DNA of 64,000 bases from Fodinibius sp051746985 (lineage in GTDB: Bacteria; Bacteroidota; Rhodothermia; Balneolales; Balneolaceae), in assembly GCA_051746985.1 (NCBI GenBank), contig JBNJFP010000007.1:1-64000 (forward strand), in the 5' to 3' direction. Positions 55,110-63,361 of this stretch are shown one piece after another. Position 1 is the stretch's first letter, and each line of letters starts with the position of its first letter. The position numbers and the translations under genes were made by a program. A model generated the notes under the pieces. That model did not search any database and had not been told where the DNA came from. It saw nothing but the letters and a program-made list of their open reading frames with translations.

Positions 55110-55345
55110 AATATATCACTTTTACTTTTGGGGATAATTGAAGCCAAAAATTTACAGCGTTTGTCTGTCAACCGTTAAGGTAAGAAATCGCATTTCCAAA
55201 AGTCAGATTACTTTATTAATTACAAAGAACAGTAATTTATACAGATACTTATCTGATAAGCGAAGTACAAATTAGCAGTGGTTTAGCGATTTTTTGCGTA
55301 AATTTAATGAAAGGGATTTTAATATTAACTGAGGATACAATAGTC

Positions 55346-56278
55346 ATGAGATACGCAATTTCAATTTTAGCAACCATCTTTTTAGTCGGCATTTTTTCCG
55401 TTGATGCCGAAGCACAAATTATGAACCGGTTAAAAGACCGAGCCAAGAAAGCCGCCGCAGACAAAGCCGAAGAAAAAGTAGCTGAACAGGTAGAAAAAGC
55501 AGCCCAGCGTGCTGTGGAGCGTTCCTGGAATGCCGTTTTTGGCGAAATGCTTACCGATACGACCAGTGGGCAGCGCATCCCGTTTTCGATGAGCAGCAAT
55601 GTAGAAACCGAGGATGCCTATAGCTTTACCACCATCACTACCATGGAAATTAGAACCGTCGATGACAAGGGTAAAGAAGAACCACCCATCACTATGGATA
55701 TGCACTTTAATGAGGAAGGCGAATATACGGGCACCGGCTTTGAATCTGAGGAGATGAAAGAGGAAGACGGTGATCTGTTTATCATTTATGATTTTAAGAA
55801 TGCTGCCATGTTAATGCTCATGGATAACGAGGGTGAAAAATTTTCTTTTGCCTACGACTGGGAACAAAATTTTGAGTCGGAAGACAGCGACTCGCTATAT
55901 GGCGAAGATGTTGATTGGGAAAACATGGACGAATGGCAGGATTACAAAAAGATCGGCAGCAAAAATATTATGGGATACGATGCAGATGGATACCGCTCCG
56001 AGTCGGACAACGAAATCATTGAGCTTTGGGTAACTCGTGATACTGGCGTGGGCATGAACAATCTGTTTTATGCTAATGCTAACACCAAACAGATGAAGGG
56101 TAAAATTCCGGAAGAGTATCCATATGGAATGCTCCTGGAAATGAAGTCTGAAAATCTAAAAAGTGGCGAGATAACGACGATGGAGGTTGTGGAAATTGAC
56201 GAAAATGCAAGCGTCAGCTATTCCATGGCCGACTATCCTGCCATGAGCTTGGGCGACGGTAACTCATCCGAAAAATAA
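55346..56278 (+). CDS. Secreted DUF4412-like protein
   Basis: About 310 residues. The ATG at 55346 gives a clear signal peptide (MRYAISILATIFLVGIFSVD, cleavage near AEAQ). A charged coiled segment (MNRLKDRAKKAAADKAEEKV) is followed by a DUF4412-type domain in the C-terminal half (about 90-290). Very rich in Glu and Asp. The family is typical of Bacteroidota; its function is unknown. Confidence 0.75.
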   Translation: MRYAISILATIFLVGIFSVDAEAQIMNRLKDRAKKAAADKAEEKVAEQVEKAAQRAVERSWNAVFGEMLTDTTSGQRIPFSMSSNVETEDAYSFTTITTMEIRTVDDKGKEEPPITMDMHFNEEGEYTGTGFESEEMKEEDGDLFIIYDFKNAAMLMLMDNEGEKFSFAYDWEQNFESEDSDSLYGEDVDWENMDEWQDYKKIGSKNIMGYDADGYRSESDNEIIELWVTRDTGVGMNNLFYANANTKQMKGKIPEEYPYGMLLEMKSENLKSGEITTMEVVEIDENASVSYSMADYPAMSLGDGNSSEK

Positions 56279-56359
56279 CGCATTATAATTTTGATATAAA
56301 CGACTGTCATCCCTATTCTCAGGGCGCTTAAGCAATGGGAATAGGACGACAGTAATATT

Positions 56360-56704
56360 ATGGAAGAGCTAAAAGTTAAAGGAACCGTAGAACAGATCCT
56401 CGACGAACAATCCGGAACGGGCAAAAATGGAAAATGGCGCAAACAGGATTTCATTTTGGAAACGCCGGGTAAGTATCCCAAGAAAATTTGTATTACCCAG
56501 TGGGGCGATAAAATTGACCAATTTGATGTTCAGGAGGGCGAAGAAATAACGGTTTTTGTTGATCTGCAAAGCCGGGAATACAAGGGCAATTGGTACACCG
56601 ATGTAAAGGCTTGGAAAGTAGAACGTGGAGATAGCGACTCGTCAGAAAATCCCGATGACAATGTGATCGATATGTCGGATATGGATCACGACGTGCCTTT
56701 TTAA
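56360..56704 (+). CDS. DUF3127 protein with SSB-like C-terminal tip
   Basis: The 114-residue protein has an OB-like DUF3127 domain (about 1-90: KVKGTVEQILDEQSG, FILETPGKYPKKICITQWGD) and an acidic tail ending MSDMDHDVPF. That ending resembles the DDDIPF tip by which single-stranded DNA-binding protein recruits partner enzymes. It may act on single-stranded nucleic acid; this is inferred. The stop codon abuts the convergent small membrane-protein gene. Confidence 0.85.
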   Translation: MEELKVKGTVEQILDEQSGTGKNGKWRKQDFILETPGKYPKKICITQWGDKIDQFDVQEGEEITVFVDLQSREYKGNWYTDVKAWKVERGDSDSSENPDDNVIDMSDMDHDVPF

Positions 56705-56917
56705 CTATACGATTTTTGTAATCATATAAATAGCCAAAGCGCTTGCTGTCCCCAATAAACCAACAACGATATAAGCTTCTGCGGCACTACTGCCACTCTT
56801 TTTCATTGCTGCAACCATCGTTTGGATAGGTATCTTCCACAGCCATACCAATAACGCGATGCCCAGCATGATTGCAAGAATAAAAAGGACCATCGAAGAG
56901 AAACTTACGCCATTCAA
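56705..56917 (-). CDS. Small two-helix membrane protein, unknown
   Basis: A 70-residue protein with hydrophobic segments at about 8-28 and 46-66 (VVGLLGTASALAIYMI). No family is recognised. It ends directly at the stop of the DUF3127 gene, converging with it. Support comes from its clean topology and exact fit between neighbours. Confidence 0.5.
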   Translation of the reverse strand: MNGVSFSSMVLFILAIMLGIALLVWLWKIPIQTMVAAMKKSGSSAAEAYIVVGLLGTASALAIYMITKIV

Positions 56918-57032
56918 AACTCCATTAACCTACTGCCAAACGCCAGTTTGCAACTTTTGGCGATTATTCTATTCTTAGTAGGTTAATATTATAAGGGGTA
57001 CAAAACATAACAAAAATAAAAAAGGAGAGCTT

Positions 57033-57428
57033 ATGAAATGGTATATCAAAGTATTAACGCAGTATGCGGATTTTGAGGGTCGTGCTCGTCGCAAAGAGTA
57101 CTGGATGTTTTTTCTGGTTAATCTGCTTATTTATTTTGCAATCGCTTTTGTCGGGGGATTATTTTTGGGATTTAATCCCGAAGCCGGAATGGGTTCTGCA
57201 TCGATGATGCTGCCCATGCTCTATTCGTTAGCAGTATTACTGCCCAGCATTGCCGTTGGCATTCGGCGACTGCATGATACGGGACGCAGTGGCTGGTGGC
57301 TACTCATCAGCTTCGTGCCCGTCATTGGTCCAATCGTGCTCATTGTTTTCTTTGTGCAAGAAGGCCAGCCGGGAACCAACCAGTATGGCCCTAACCCAAA
57401 AGAAGTTGAATCGCCGGCTATGGCTTGA
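57033..57428 (+). CDS. DUF805 membrane protein
   Basis: A 131-residue protein with the typical DUF805 opening (YADFEGRARRKEYWMFFLVN) and the conserved IGIRRLHDTGRSGWW-like motif, here VGIRRLHDTGRSGWW, with four hydrophobic helices. The function is unknown. A GGAG ribosome-binding site (57023 region) precedes the ATG. A strong terminator follows. Confidence 0.92.
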   Translation: MKWYIKVLTQYADFEGRARRKEYWMFFLVNLLIYFAIAFVGGLFLGFNPEAGMGSASMMLPMLYSLAVLLPSIAVGIRRLHDTGRSGWWLLISFVPVIGPIVLIVFFVQEGQPGTNQYGPNPKEVESPAMA

Positions 57429-57449
57429 TACTTCTATACTGCTTTAATA

Positions 57450-57490
57450 AAAAACCGAGCCTGCTATATAACATAGCAGCTCGGTTTTTC
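57450..57490. terminator. Bidirectional terminator after DUF805 gene
   Basis: AAAAACCGAGC and GCTCGGTTTTT pair, with an extended inner stem CTGCTAT/ATAGCAG. T-run on the plus side and A-run on the minus side serve both convergent genes. Confidence 0.9.
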
Positions 57491-57517
57491 TTCTGATCCC
57501 TAACTTCTTGGGCTCAC

Positions 57518-58171
57518 CTAATTCTCAATTTTTTCCGCTTCTTCTACCATCTCAGGATACTTAAACCAGGTTTCGGTATCAGCTTCATCCTCCGGACCTA
57601 TTTTACCCTCTAACTCCTCTATTAAATTCTGTGGATTATAGATCTTGCCCGATTTCATCACCAGCTGCACGTTTCGCGTATTGGTGATTTTAATTAAATC
57701 GGTATACTCCAAGGTCAGAAATGATGCCACAAGCCACAGAATCGAATCGGCAGTGGTTGTTATCCAACCCAGTGAGGATCGAGTTAAATTGCCCCCCTTA
57801 TGTGCGTCGGAAGAGTGCTGAGTCATATGAATCTTTCGGCTCAATTTTTGCCAATCACGATATTTTTTATCCTCTGATACAAAAGGTTGCTGCTTCTCTA
57901 ATTCGACAACAATCCTTTTTACCGTTATCGCTTCTTGCTGATGATCAATACTTTCAGCTATCCACGCTTGCCAATACTCTTTTTCCTTTTGGGATGCTCT
58001 TCCCAAACACCACTTGCGAAAAGTGGAATCAGTGGTAAGCCGTATTATTTTCCGGTCTGTTTCTTTTGTCATAAGAAGAAATAGCGTGCGGAGTGATTGC
58101 TTATGTCCTTCTTTTAATTGCCCCCACAATTCCTCGTCAGATTGTGATATAGGGTGGCGGGTGCTGTCCAC
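57518..58171 (-). pseudogene. Chimeric sigma-FecR-amidohydrolase relic
   Basis: This 217-codon frame is a join of three unrelated pieces. Residues 1-33 look like an ECF sigma factor start (SDEELWGQLKEGHKQSLRTL). Residues 34-157 look like FecR: Met34, the TDSTFRKWCLGRASQKE segment, then a single membrane helix (SLGWITTTADSILWLVASFL). Residues 158-217 look like the end of an amidohydrolase (TNTRNVQLVMKSGKIYN). The likeliest history is two in-frame deletions across a sigma-fecR-amidohydrolase locus. It might still be expressed, but no part is complete. Confidence 0.6.
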
Positions 58172-58303
58172 GGTTTCCTATGGCCCTTATTCTATACAAT
58201 TATTCAAATGTCCTTTTCATCTGAATGCGTATTGCAAGCATAACATACGTAGGATAAGAATCAACTCTTTTTTCAAATAAAAACAAATATTTAGCGCTAA
58301 TAA

Positions 58304-58882
58304 CTATAAAACGCGGCGAGCTGCTAAAAACCGATTTCGCCAGTAGCTTTGTCCCAGTTTACTAATCATCACCCCGCTTGATGTAGAAGCATGTAAAAAC
58401 TCTCCACTATTGACGGCAATCCCCACGTGAAGCGTTTTACGACCGGTTCTAAAAAACACCAAATCACCGGTGCGCACACCCGGCCTGCGGACTTTGCTCC
58501 CCACATTTAATTGCTCGCGGGTATTAGTGGGCAGATCAATACCGAAATAATCATCAAACACAATATTAACGAACCGCGAACAATCCACTCCTTTTTCAGA
58601 GGCGCCACCAAGCTCATAAGGCGTGCCCTCCCACTCCCGGTAAGCCTGCATCAGCGATGCTTTGGCTTCATCAAGAGAAGAAATTTTCATGGCTGATTCA
58701 GATGACTTTTCCGAGGAGGTGGTATCCCCATCAGGCGAAGAGGCCAATGCAGTATCCGGCTCCGGCGCTGGGTCTTCAGACACGACAGCTTCCGATGGCG
58801 GTTGGGGCGACCGAGGCACCACACCACAGGCTCCGGCCACCCATCCTAAAAGTAATATTGCTAAAACCGTCCGTATCTGCAT
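58304..58882 (-). CDS. NlpC/P60 peptidoglycan hydrolase lipoprotein
   Basis: A 192-residue protein. A lipoprotein signal (ILLLGWVAGACG) precedes a Pro/Glu/Ser-rich linker (about 20-65) and an NlpC/P60 domain. The catalytic Cys is in GVDCSRFVNIVF, and His residues are in LHVGIAV and GEFLHAST. It cleaves D-Glu-meso-DAP or similar bonds in cell-wall peptides, as in the E. coli Spr family (MepS). It is anchored to a membrane, with the domain facing the periplasm. Confidence 0.93.
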   Translation of the reverse strand: MQIRTVLAILLLGWVAGACGVVPRSPQPPSEAVVSEDPAPEPDTALASSPDGDTTSSEKSSESAMKISSLDEAKASLMQAYREWEGTPYELGGASEKGVDCSRFVNIVFDDYFGIDLPTNTREQLNVGSKVRRPGVRTGDLVFFRTGRKTLHVGIAVNSGEFLHASTSSGVMISKLGQSYWRNRFLAARRVL

Positions 58883-58976
58883 TAAGAGTTGTATCTTATT
58901 TTCAGCTTAAACTCTGCCTTAAATAATCTATATTTAAGGCTTTAAAGACAACCATTAATTAAGCGTTTATTTTACG

Positions 58977-59702
58977 ATGCAGTTGCTGGTAAATATTGAC
59001 CATGTTGCTACCCTGCGAAATGCACGTGGCGAAGGATATCCCGATCCGGTTGAAGCGGCTAAAGTTTGTGAGCAGGCCGGGGCTTCGGGCATCGTCTTTC
59101 ACCTGCGTAAAGACCGCCGCCACATCAAAACCGAGGATGTATATCGATTAAAAGAAACGGTTCAAGGCGACCTTGATTTTGAAATGGCCGCCACCGACGA
59201 AATGCTTCGCATCAGCACCGATGTTAATCCGGAATTGGTGACTCTTGTTCCCGAAAGCCGCGAAGAACTTACCACCGAAGGCGGACTCGATATGGAAACC
59301 GTTTTTGATGACTTTCGCGATCGCGTTTTCCCTGTTTATGCGAATACCGGTATTGCCATAAGCCTCTTTATCGATCCAAATAAAAAAGATATTGAGCTGG
59401 CCGCCAAACTGGGCAGCGACGCCATTGAGCTTCATACGGGAACCTATGCCAATGCCTCAGAATCTGACAAACAAAAAGAGTTGGATCGACTGCGCGATGG
59501 TGCCAAGCTGGCACACGAGCTGGGCATGAAAGTGAATGCCGGACACGGACTCAATCTTGACAACCTGCAACCGCTGGTAGATCATGTGCCCCACCTTAAC
59601 GATATCAGCATTGGCCACGCGCTGGTATCTTCGGCTCTTTATTTTGGATTGGATGAAACCGTTAAAAAATTCTTGGCCATTATGAATAGCGCAAATACCT
59701 AA
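58977..59702 (+). CDS. pdxJ: Pyridoxine 5'-phosphate synthase
   Basis: PdxJ condenses 1-deoxyxylulose-5-phosphate with 3-amino-2-oxopropyl phosphate to form pyridoxine 5'-phosphate in the DXP-dependent B6 pathway. The 241-residue protein has the conserved NIDHVATLRNARG start, GIVFHLRKDRRHI and AGHGLNLDN. PLP made here serves enzymes such as the aminotransferase at 35252 and the MetY-like enzyme at 63362. The era gene follows after 13 nt and is probably cotranscribed. Confidence 0.96.
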   Translation: MQLLVNIDHVATLRNARGEGYPDPVEAAKVCEQAGASGIVFHLRKDRRHIKTEDVYRLKETVQGDLDFEMAATDEMLRISTDVNPELVTLVPESREELTTEGGLDMETVFDDFRDRVFPVYANTGIAISLFIDPNKKDIELAAKLGSDAIELHTGTYANASESDKQKELDRLRDGAKLAHELGMKVNAGHGLNLDNLQPLVDHVPHLNDISIGHALVSSALYFGLDETVKKFLAIMNSANT

Positions 59703-59715
59703 CTGCATTAATTGT

Positions 59716-60603
59716 ATGGAAAATATTAAAGGTCACCGCTCGGGATATGTTGCCATTTTAGGAAAACCCAATGCTGGCAAATCAACGTTGATGAATCGCC
59801 TGCTCGGCAACAAAATTTCGATTACAACCCACAAACCACAAACCACACGTCACCAAATCATCGGAATTCATTCGGAAGATGATCTGCAAATTATTTTCCT
59901 TGACACACCCGGGGTCATCGATCCCAAGTATGAGCTACAGAAAGCCATGATGAAAACCGTAGATCGAGCGCGTACCGACGCTGATATTTTGTTACTCATT
60001 GTTGACGTTAAGGATCATCAGATTCCGCAACGAATCTACAAGATGTTTTCTTCGATGAAGGGAAAGAAAATATTCCTGGTGCTTAATAAAATTGATAAGG
60101 TTACCGATCAGGAAGCAAATAGTGTAGCTCAAAAAATCGAAGAGGAGTTCGATTTTAAGGATACGTTTCTTGTTTCGGCCCTCAATGGCAAAGGGCTGCA
60201 AAACCTGATGGATCACATCAAAGAAAATATTAAGCCGGGACCTCCTTTTTATCCCAAAGATATGCTCAGCGAACAACCAGTGCGCTTTTTTGTAGCCGAA
60301 ATGATTCGCGAGCAGTTGTTTTTGCTTTATCATCAGGAAATTCCTTATTCCTCTACGATTGAGATCGTGCAGTACGATGAACGCGACGACCTCGACTACA
60401 TTAGTGCAGATATTATCGTAAACCGCAATTCACAAAAAGGCATTTTAATTGGTAAAGGCGGTAAAGCTATTAAAAAGCTGGGCAAAAGCGCGCGGGAGGT
60501 CATCGAAGGCTTTGTAGATAAAAAGGTGTACCTCGACCTTCACGTAAAAGTGCGCGAAAAGTGGCGCGAAGATCCGAGTCGGGTTCGGCATTATGGGTAT
60601 TGA
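59716..60603 (+). CDS. era: GTPase Era
   Basis: Era helps mature 16S rRNA and assemble the small ribosomal subunit. The 295-residue protein has G1 GKPNAGKST, G3 DTPGV, G4 NKID, and a KH domain with ILIGKGGKAIKKLGK that binds the 3' end of 16S rRNA. It follows pdxJ by 13 nt. Confidence 0.97.
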   Translation: MENIKGHRSGYVAILGKPNAGKSTLMNRLLGNKISITTHKPQTTRHQIIGIHSEDDLQIIFLDTPGVIDPKYELQKAMMKTVDRARTDADILLLIVDVKDHQIPQRIYKMFSSMKGKKIFLVLNKIDKVTDQEANSVAQKIEEEFDFKDTFLVSALNGKGLQNLMDHIKENIKPGPPFYPKDMLSEQPVRFFVAEMIREQLFLLYHQEIPYSSTIEIVQYDERDDLDYISADIIVNRNSQKGILIGKGGKAIKKLGKSAREVIEGFVDKKVYLDLHVKVREKWREDPSRVRHYGY

Positions 60604-60655
60604 TATTTAATTGTCGAACCTAAACCCTGAGAATTTCCCAAAACAGCACTCTTTT

Positions 60656-62365
60656 ATGAATATTTTTTGCAATCTATATAATTCTTTTTTGAAGAAAAAG
60701 AAGACCTTTACCACCCAACTTGGGTCAATATTAGCATTACTGCTGATCTCAACGACTGTTTTTGCCCAAGACTCGGGCGTTCTTGCCACTACCGAAGATT
60801 CCCTTCGCGGCTCCATCACCGCCGAACGCAGCTGGTGGGAGGTCGTTCATTACGATTTAAATGTCACCGTACAGCCGGAAGATTCCTCCATCACCGGATA
60901 TAACCATATCACCTACCGGGTAACCAAAGAACCCCGCCGTATGCAGATTGATTTGCAAGATCCACTGATCATAGACCAGATTAAACAAAATGGGGAAACA
61001 CTCGATTACGATCGCGCCGAGGATAGCTATGCTTATATGGTGGAGGTCCCACAGAATCTGCAAAAAGATTCTCTCTATACCATTTCTGTCTATTACCAAG
61101 GGTATCCCAAGGTAGCTGAAAATGCTCCCTGGGATGGCGGCTTCGTTTGGGAGCAAGATTCGCTCGGAAATCCCTTTATCGCCACCGCTAACCAGGGTTT
61201 GGGCGCCAGCGTATGGTGGCCGAACAAAGACCATCAATCCGCAGAGCCAGACAGCATGAGCATCAATATTACGGTACCCAATGAAATCAAGAATGTTTCT
61301 AACGGACGTCTTCGCGGTACCACCGAACACGATAACGGCATGACCACCTGGCACTGGTTTGTATCCAATCCCATAAACAATTACAACATAGCCGTGAATG
61401 CCGGTAACTACGTGAATTATAGTAACACCTACGACGGCAAAGATGGTACGCTGGACCTGGACTTTTGGGTGCTCGAGCATAACCTCGAAAAGGCCAAAAA
61501 ACAGTTCGAGCAGGTCGAACCGATGATACAGTGTTTTGAGGATTGGTTTGGACCCTACCCGTTTTACGAGGATAGCTTCAAACTGGTAGAAACGCCGCAT
61601 TTGGGCATGGAGCATCAAAGCGCAATCGCTTATGGCAACGGCTACAAAAACGGGTATAAGGGTACTGATCTTTCCGGTTCGGGCTGGGGATTAAAATGGG
61701 ATTTCATCATCATCCACGAGGCCGCCCACGAGTGGTGGGGTAATAATATCACCACAAACGATGTAGCCGATATGTGGGTGCACGAAGGGTTCACCAGCTA
61801 TTCGGAATCGATTTATACCGAGTGCCTCTTTGGTAAGGAAGCCGGCGCCGAATACGCCCGGGGGATGCGAGACGGCATTGAAAATGAAGCACCGATTACC
61901 GGAAAATATGGCCTGAATAATGAAGGGTCGGGCGATATGTACAACAAGGCTCACAATATGCTGCACATGATTCGTCAGATTATTGATGATGACACCAAGT
62001 GGAAAGAGATCCTGCGTGGAATCCAAAAAGACTTTCGTCATCAAATTGTGACGGCTGACCAGATCGAACGATATATCATCGCACAATCGGGCAAAGATCT
62101 GGACGACGTTTTTGATCAATACGTGCACTATGCCGATATCCCTACTTTCGAATATTATATGAAAGATGAGGCGGTTTACTATCGCTGGCAGGCCGATGTC
62201 GATCACTTTGACATGCCCCTAAAAGTCACCTTAACCGATGAGCGCTATACATTTATCTATCCCTCATCCGATCGCTGGAAGCGCAGTGAAATATCGCTAA
62301 CCAATGCTGAAGATTTCAAAATTGATGAAAATTTTTATATCAAAACGGATTCCGTAAAAAGGTAG
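60656..62365 (+). CDS. M1 family metallopeptidase (gluzincin aminopeptidase)
   Basis: About 569 residues from the ATG at 60656, which gives a signal-like N-terminus (a basic KKKK stretch, then LALLLISTTVFA); the frame extends to a TTG at 60611. The zinc site is HEAAHEWWGNN plus a downstream Glu, and the substrate-specificity motif reads GMEHQSA where most M1 members have GAMEN. It lacks the long C-terminal ERAP1-like domain of E. coli PepN. It probably acts in the periplasm, removing N-terminal residues from peptides. Confidence 0.93.
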   Translation: MNIFCNLYNSFLKKKKTFTTQLGSILALLLISTTVFAQDSGVLATTEDSLRGSITAERSWWEVVHYDLNVTVQPEDSSITGYNHITYRVTKEPRRMQIDLQDPLIIDQIKQNGETLDYDRAEDSYAYMVEVPQNLQKDSLYTISVYYQGYPKVAENAPWDGGFVWEQDSLGNPFIATANQGLGASVWWPNKDHQSAEPDSMSINITVPNEIKNVSNGRLRGTTEHDNGMTTWHWFVSNPINNYNIAVNAGNYVNYSNTYDGKDGTLDLDFWVLEHNLEKAKKQFEQVEPMIQCFEDWFGPYPFYEDSFKLVETPHLGMEHQSAIAYGNGYKNGYKGTDLSGSGWGLKWDFIIIHEAAHEWWGNNITTNDVADMWVHEGFTSYSESIYTECLFGKEAGAEYARGMRDGIENEAPITGKYGLNNEGSGDMYNKAHNMLHMIRQIIDDDTKWKEILRGIQKDFRHQIVTADQIERYIIAQSGKDLDDVFDQYVHYADIPTFEYYMKDEAVYYRWQADVDHFDMPLKVTLTDERYTFIYPSSDRWKRSEISLTNAEDFKIDENFYIKTDSVKR

Positions 62366-62431
62366 TACTTCCCCGCTTGTTTCATATTCGAGAATAATTT
62401 ATGTTAGATATGAAATTCAAAAAACCAAGTC

Positions 62432-62512
62432 ATGAAACGAATTAATACACATATTTGCTGCCTCTGTTGCATGTGCATGCTATGTATGCTACGCCTGCAA
62501 CCGGAGGACTGA
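62432..62512 (+). CDS. Cys/Met-rich leader peptide of the sulfur-amino-acid operon
   Basis: A 26-residue ORF begins MKRINTHI and continues CCLCCMCMLCML, with six Cys and three internal Met inside eleven residues, then a short polar end and TGA. A perfect terminator hairpin follows 27 nt later, then a SAM-I riboswitch and a MetY-like gene. Such concentration of the codons for the pathway's product is the classic mark of transcription attenuation by ribosome stalling. Bases 62500-62507 (ACCGGAGG) near the stop can pair with 62545-62552 in the terminator's 5' arm, giving a ready antiterminator. The pairing is seen; the regulation is inferred. Confidence 0.7.
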   Translation: MKRINTHICCLCCMCMLCMLRLQPED

Positions 62513-62539
62513 TTCGTTTTACACTTGTGAAACAGATTC

Positions 62540-62573
62540 AAAGCCCTTCGGTCGATTCCGAAGGGCTTTTTTA
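62540..62573 (+). terminator. Attenuator terminator after the leader peptide
   Basis: A perfect 12-bp stem AAAGCCCTTCGG/CCGAAGGGCTTT with a 6-nt loop is followed by a T-run. The 5' arm also pairs with 62500-62507, so formation should depend on where the leader ribosome stops. It may instead just end the upstream M1 peptidase transcript. Confidence 0.85.
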
Positions 62574-62607
62574 GTTCTGTGCTTTTGTTCTTTTGATTTA
62601 TTGAGCA

Positions 62608-62720
62608 CTCTTATCAAGAAAAGCTGAGGGATCAGGCCCGAAGACGCTTTGGCAACCGTCCCACACATTGTGTGGGAGAAGGTGCCACTTCCTGCTCCGG
62701 TAACCGGGGATAGATGAGAG
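62608..62720 (+). ncRNA. SAM-I riboswitch (S-box leader)
   Basis: The 113-nt region matches the S-box layout: P1 CTCTTATC/GATGAGAG, the kink-turn-like segment GAGGGAT...GGCCCGAAGA, the conserved GGCAACC, a variable P3 hairpin (TCCCACAC/GTGTGGGA), and GGTGCCACTTCCTGC. It should bind S-adenosylmethionine and favour termination at the hairpin at 62745 when SAM is high. It controls the CoA-binding protein and the MetY-like gene. Confidence 0.92.
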
Positions 62721-62744
62721 AATTGGCCGTACCATTGTACTTGC

Positions 62745-62800
62745 AAAGCCTCTTCTGAAATCTTGCCCATCCGGAGCAAAATCTTGGAAGAGGCTTTTTT
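62745..62800 (+). terminator. Riboswitch expression-platform terminator
   Basis: Perfect 11-bp outer stem AAAGCCTCTTC/GAAGAGGCTTT with a 31-nt loop and a T-run at 62794-62800, placed between the SAM-I aptamer and the first gene (ATG at 62813). Confidence 0.85.
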
Positions 62801-62812
62801 ATTTGAAATAAA

Positions 62813-63343
62813 ATGAAACCACAACCGGCAAGATATTTACGGTTAATGAAATCAACATTTAACAACTGGTACGACAAAAAGATGCGCGCGACGAAAGAAC
62901 TAAATGCCGAAACCAATCGCGCTGAAAAAACGCTGGCCCATATTTCCACTATTGCCATTGTTGGCTTGTCGCGCAGCTTTCATAAGGACAGTCAGTTTGT
63001 AGCACGGTATCTGCAAAATGCCGGCTACCATATTGTGCCGGTCAATCCGAATGCGGAAGAAATACTGGGCGAAAAATCCTATCCGGATCTAAAGAGTATT
63101 CCACACCCTATTGATGCTATAGATGTATTTCTGCCACCTGACCATATCCATAAAGCCATTGACCAAGCCCTGAAATTAGATCCCAGGCCGAAAGCTATCT
63201 GGCTGCAACTGGGCACGGGCAAACAACCCGAAGCAATTCAAAAAATCGAAGCAACGGGAATCGAAATTTACGAAAACCGATGTATTAAGGTTGATCACCA
63301 GTTTTTAATTCGACCCCAAAAGAAATCAACAAACAACAACTAA
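62813..63343 (+). CDS. CoA-binding (YccU-type) domain protein
   Basis: A Rossmann-like CoA-binding protein: the motif TIAIVGLSRSFHKDSQFVA contains the nucleotide loop, followed by GYHIVPVNPNAEEILGE and ENRCIKVDHQ. Up to 176 residues from the ATG at 62813, 13 nt after the riboswitch terminator; family members are shorter (about 140), so Met at 62846 or 62882 may be the real start. Its position under SAM control next to a sulfhydrylase suggests a link to acyl-homoserine or CoA use, but none is proven for the family. Confidence 0.85.
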   Translation: MKPQPARYLRLMKSTFNNWYDKKMRATKELNAETNRAEKTLAHISTIAIVGLSRSFHKDSQFVARYLQNAGYHIVPVNPNAEEILGEKSYPDLKSIPHPIDAIDVFLPPDHIHKAIDQALKLDPRPKAIWLQLGTGKQPEAIQKIEATGIEIYENRCIKVDHQFLIRPQKKSTNNN

Positions 63344-63361
63344 CAGACAATCACCAACACT

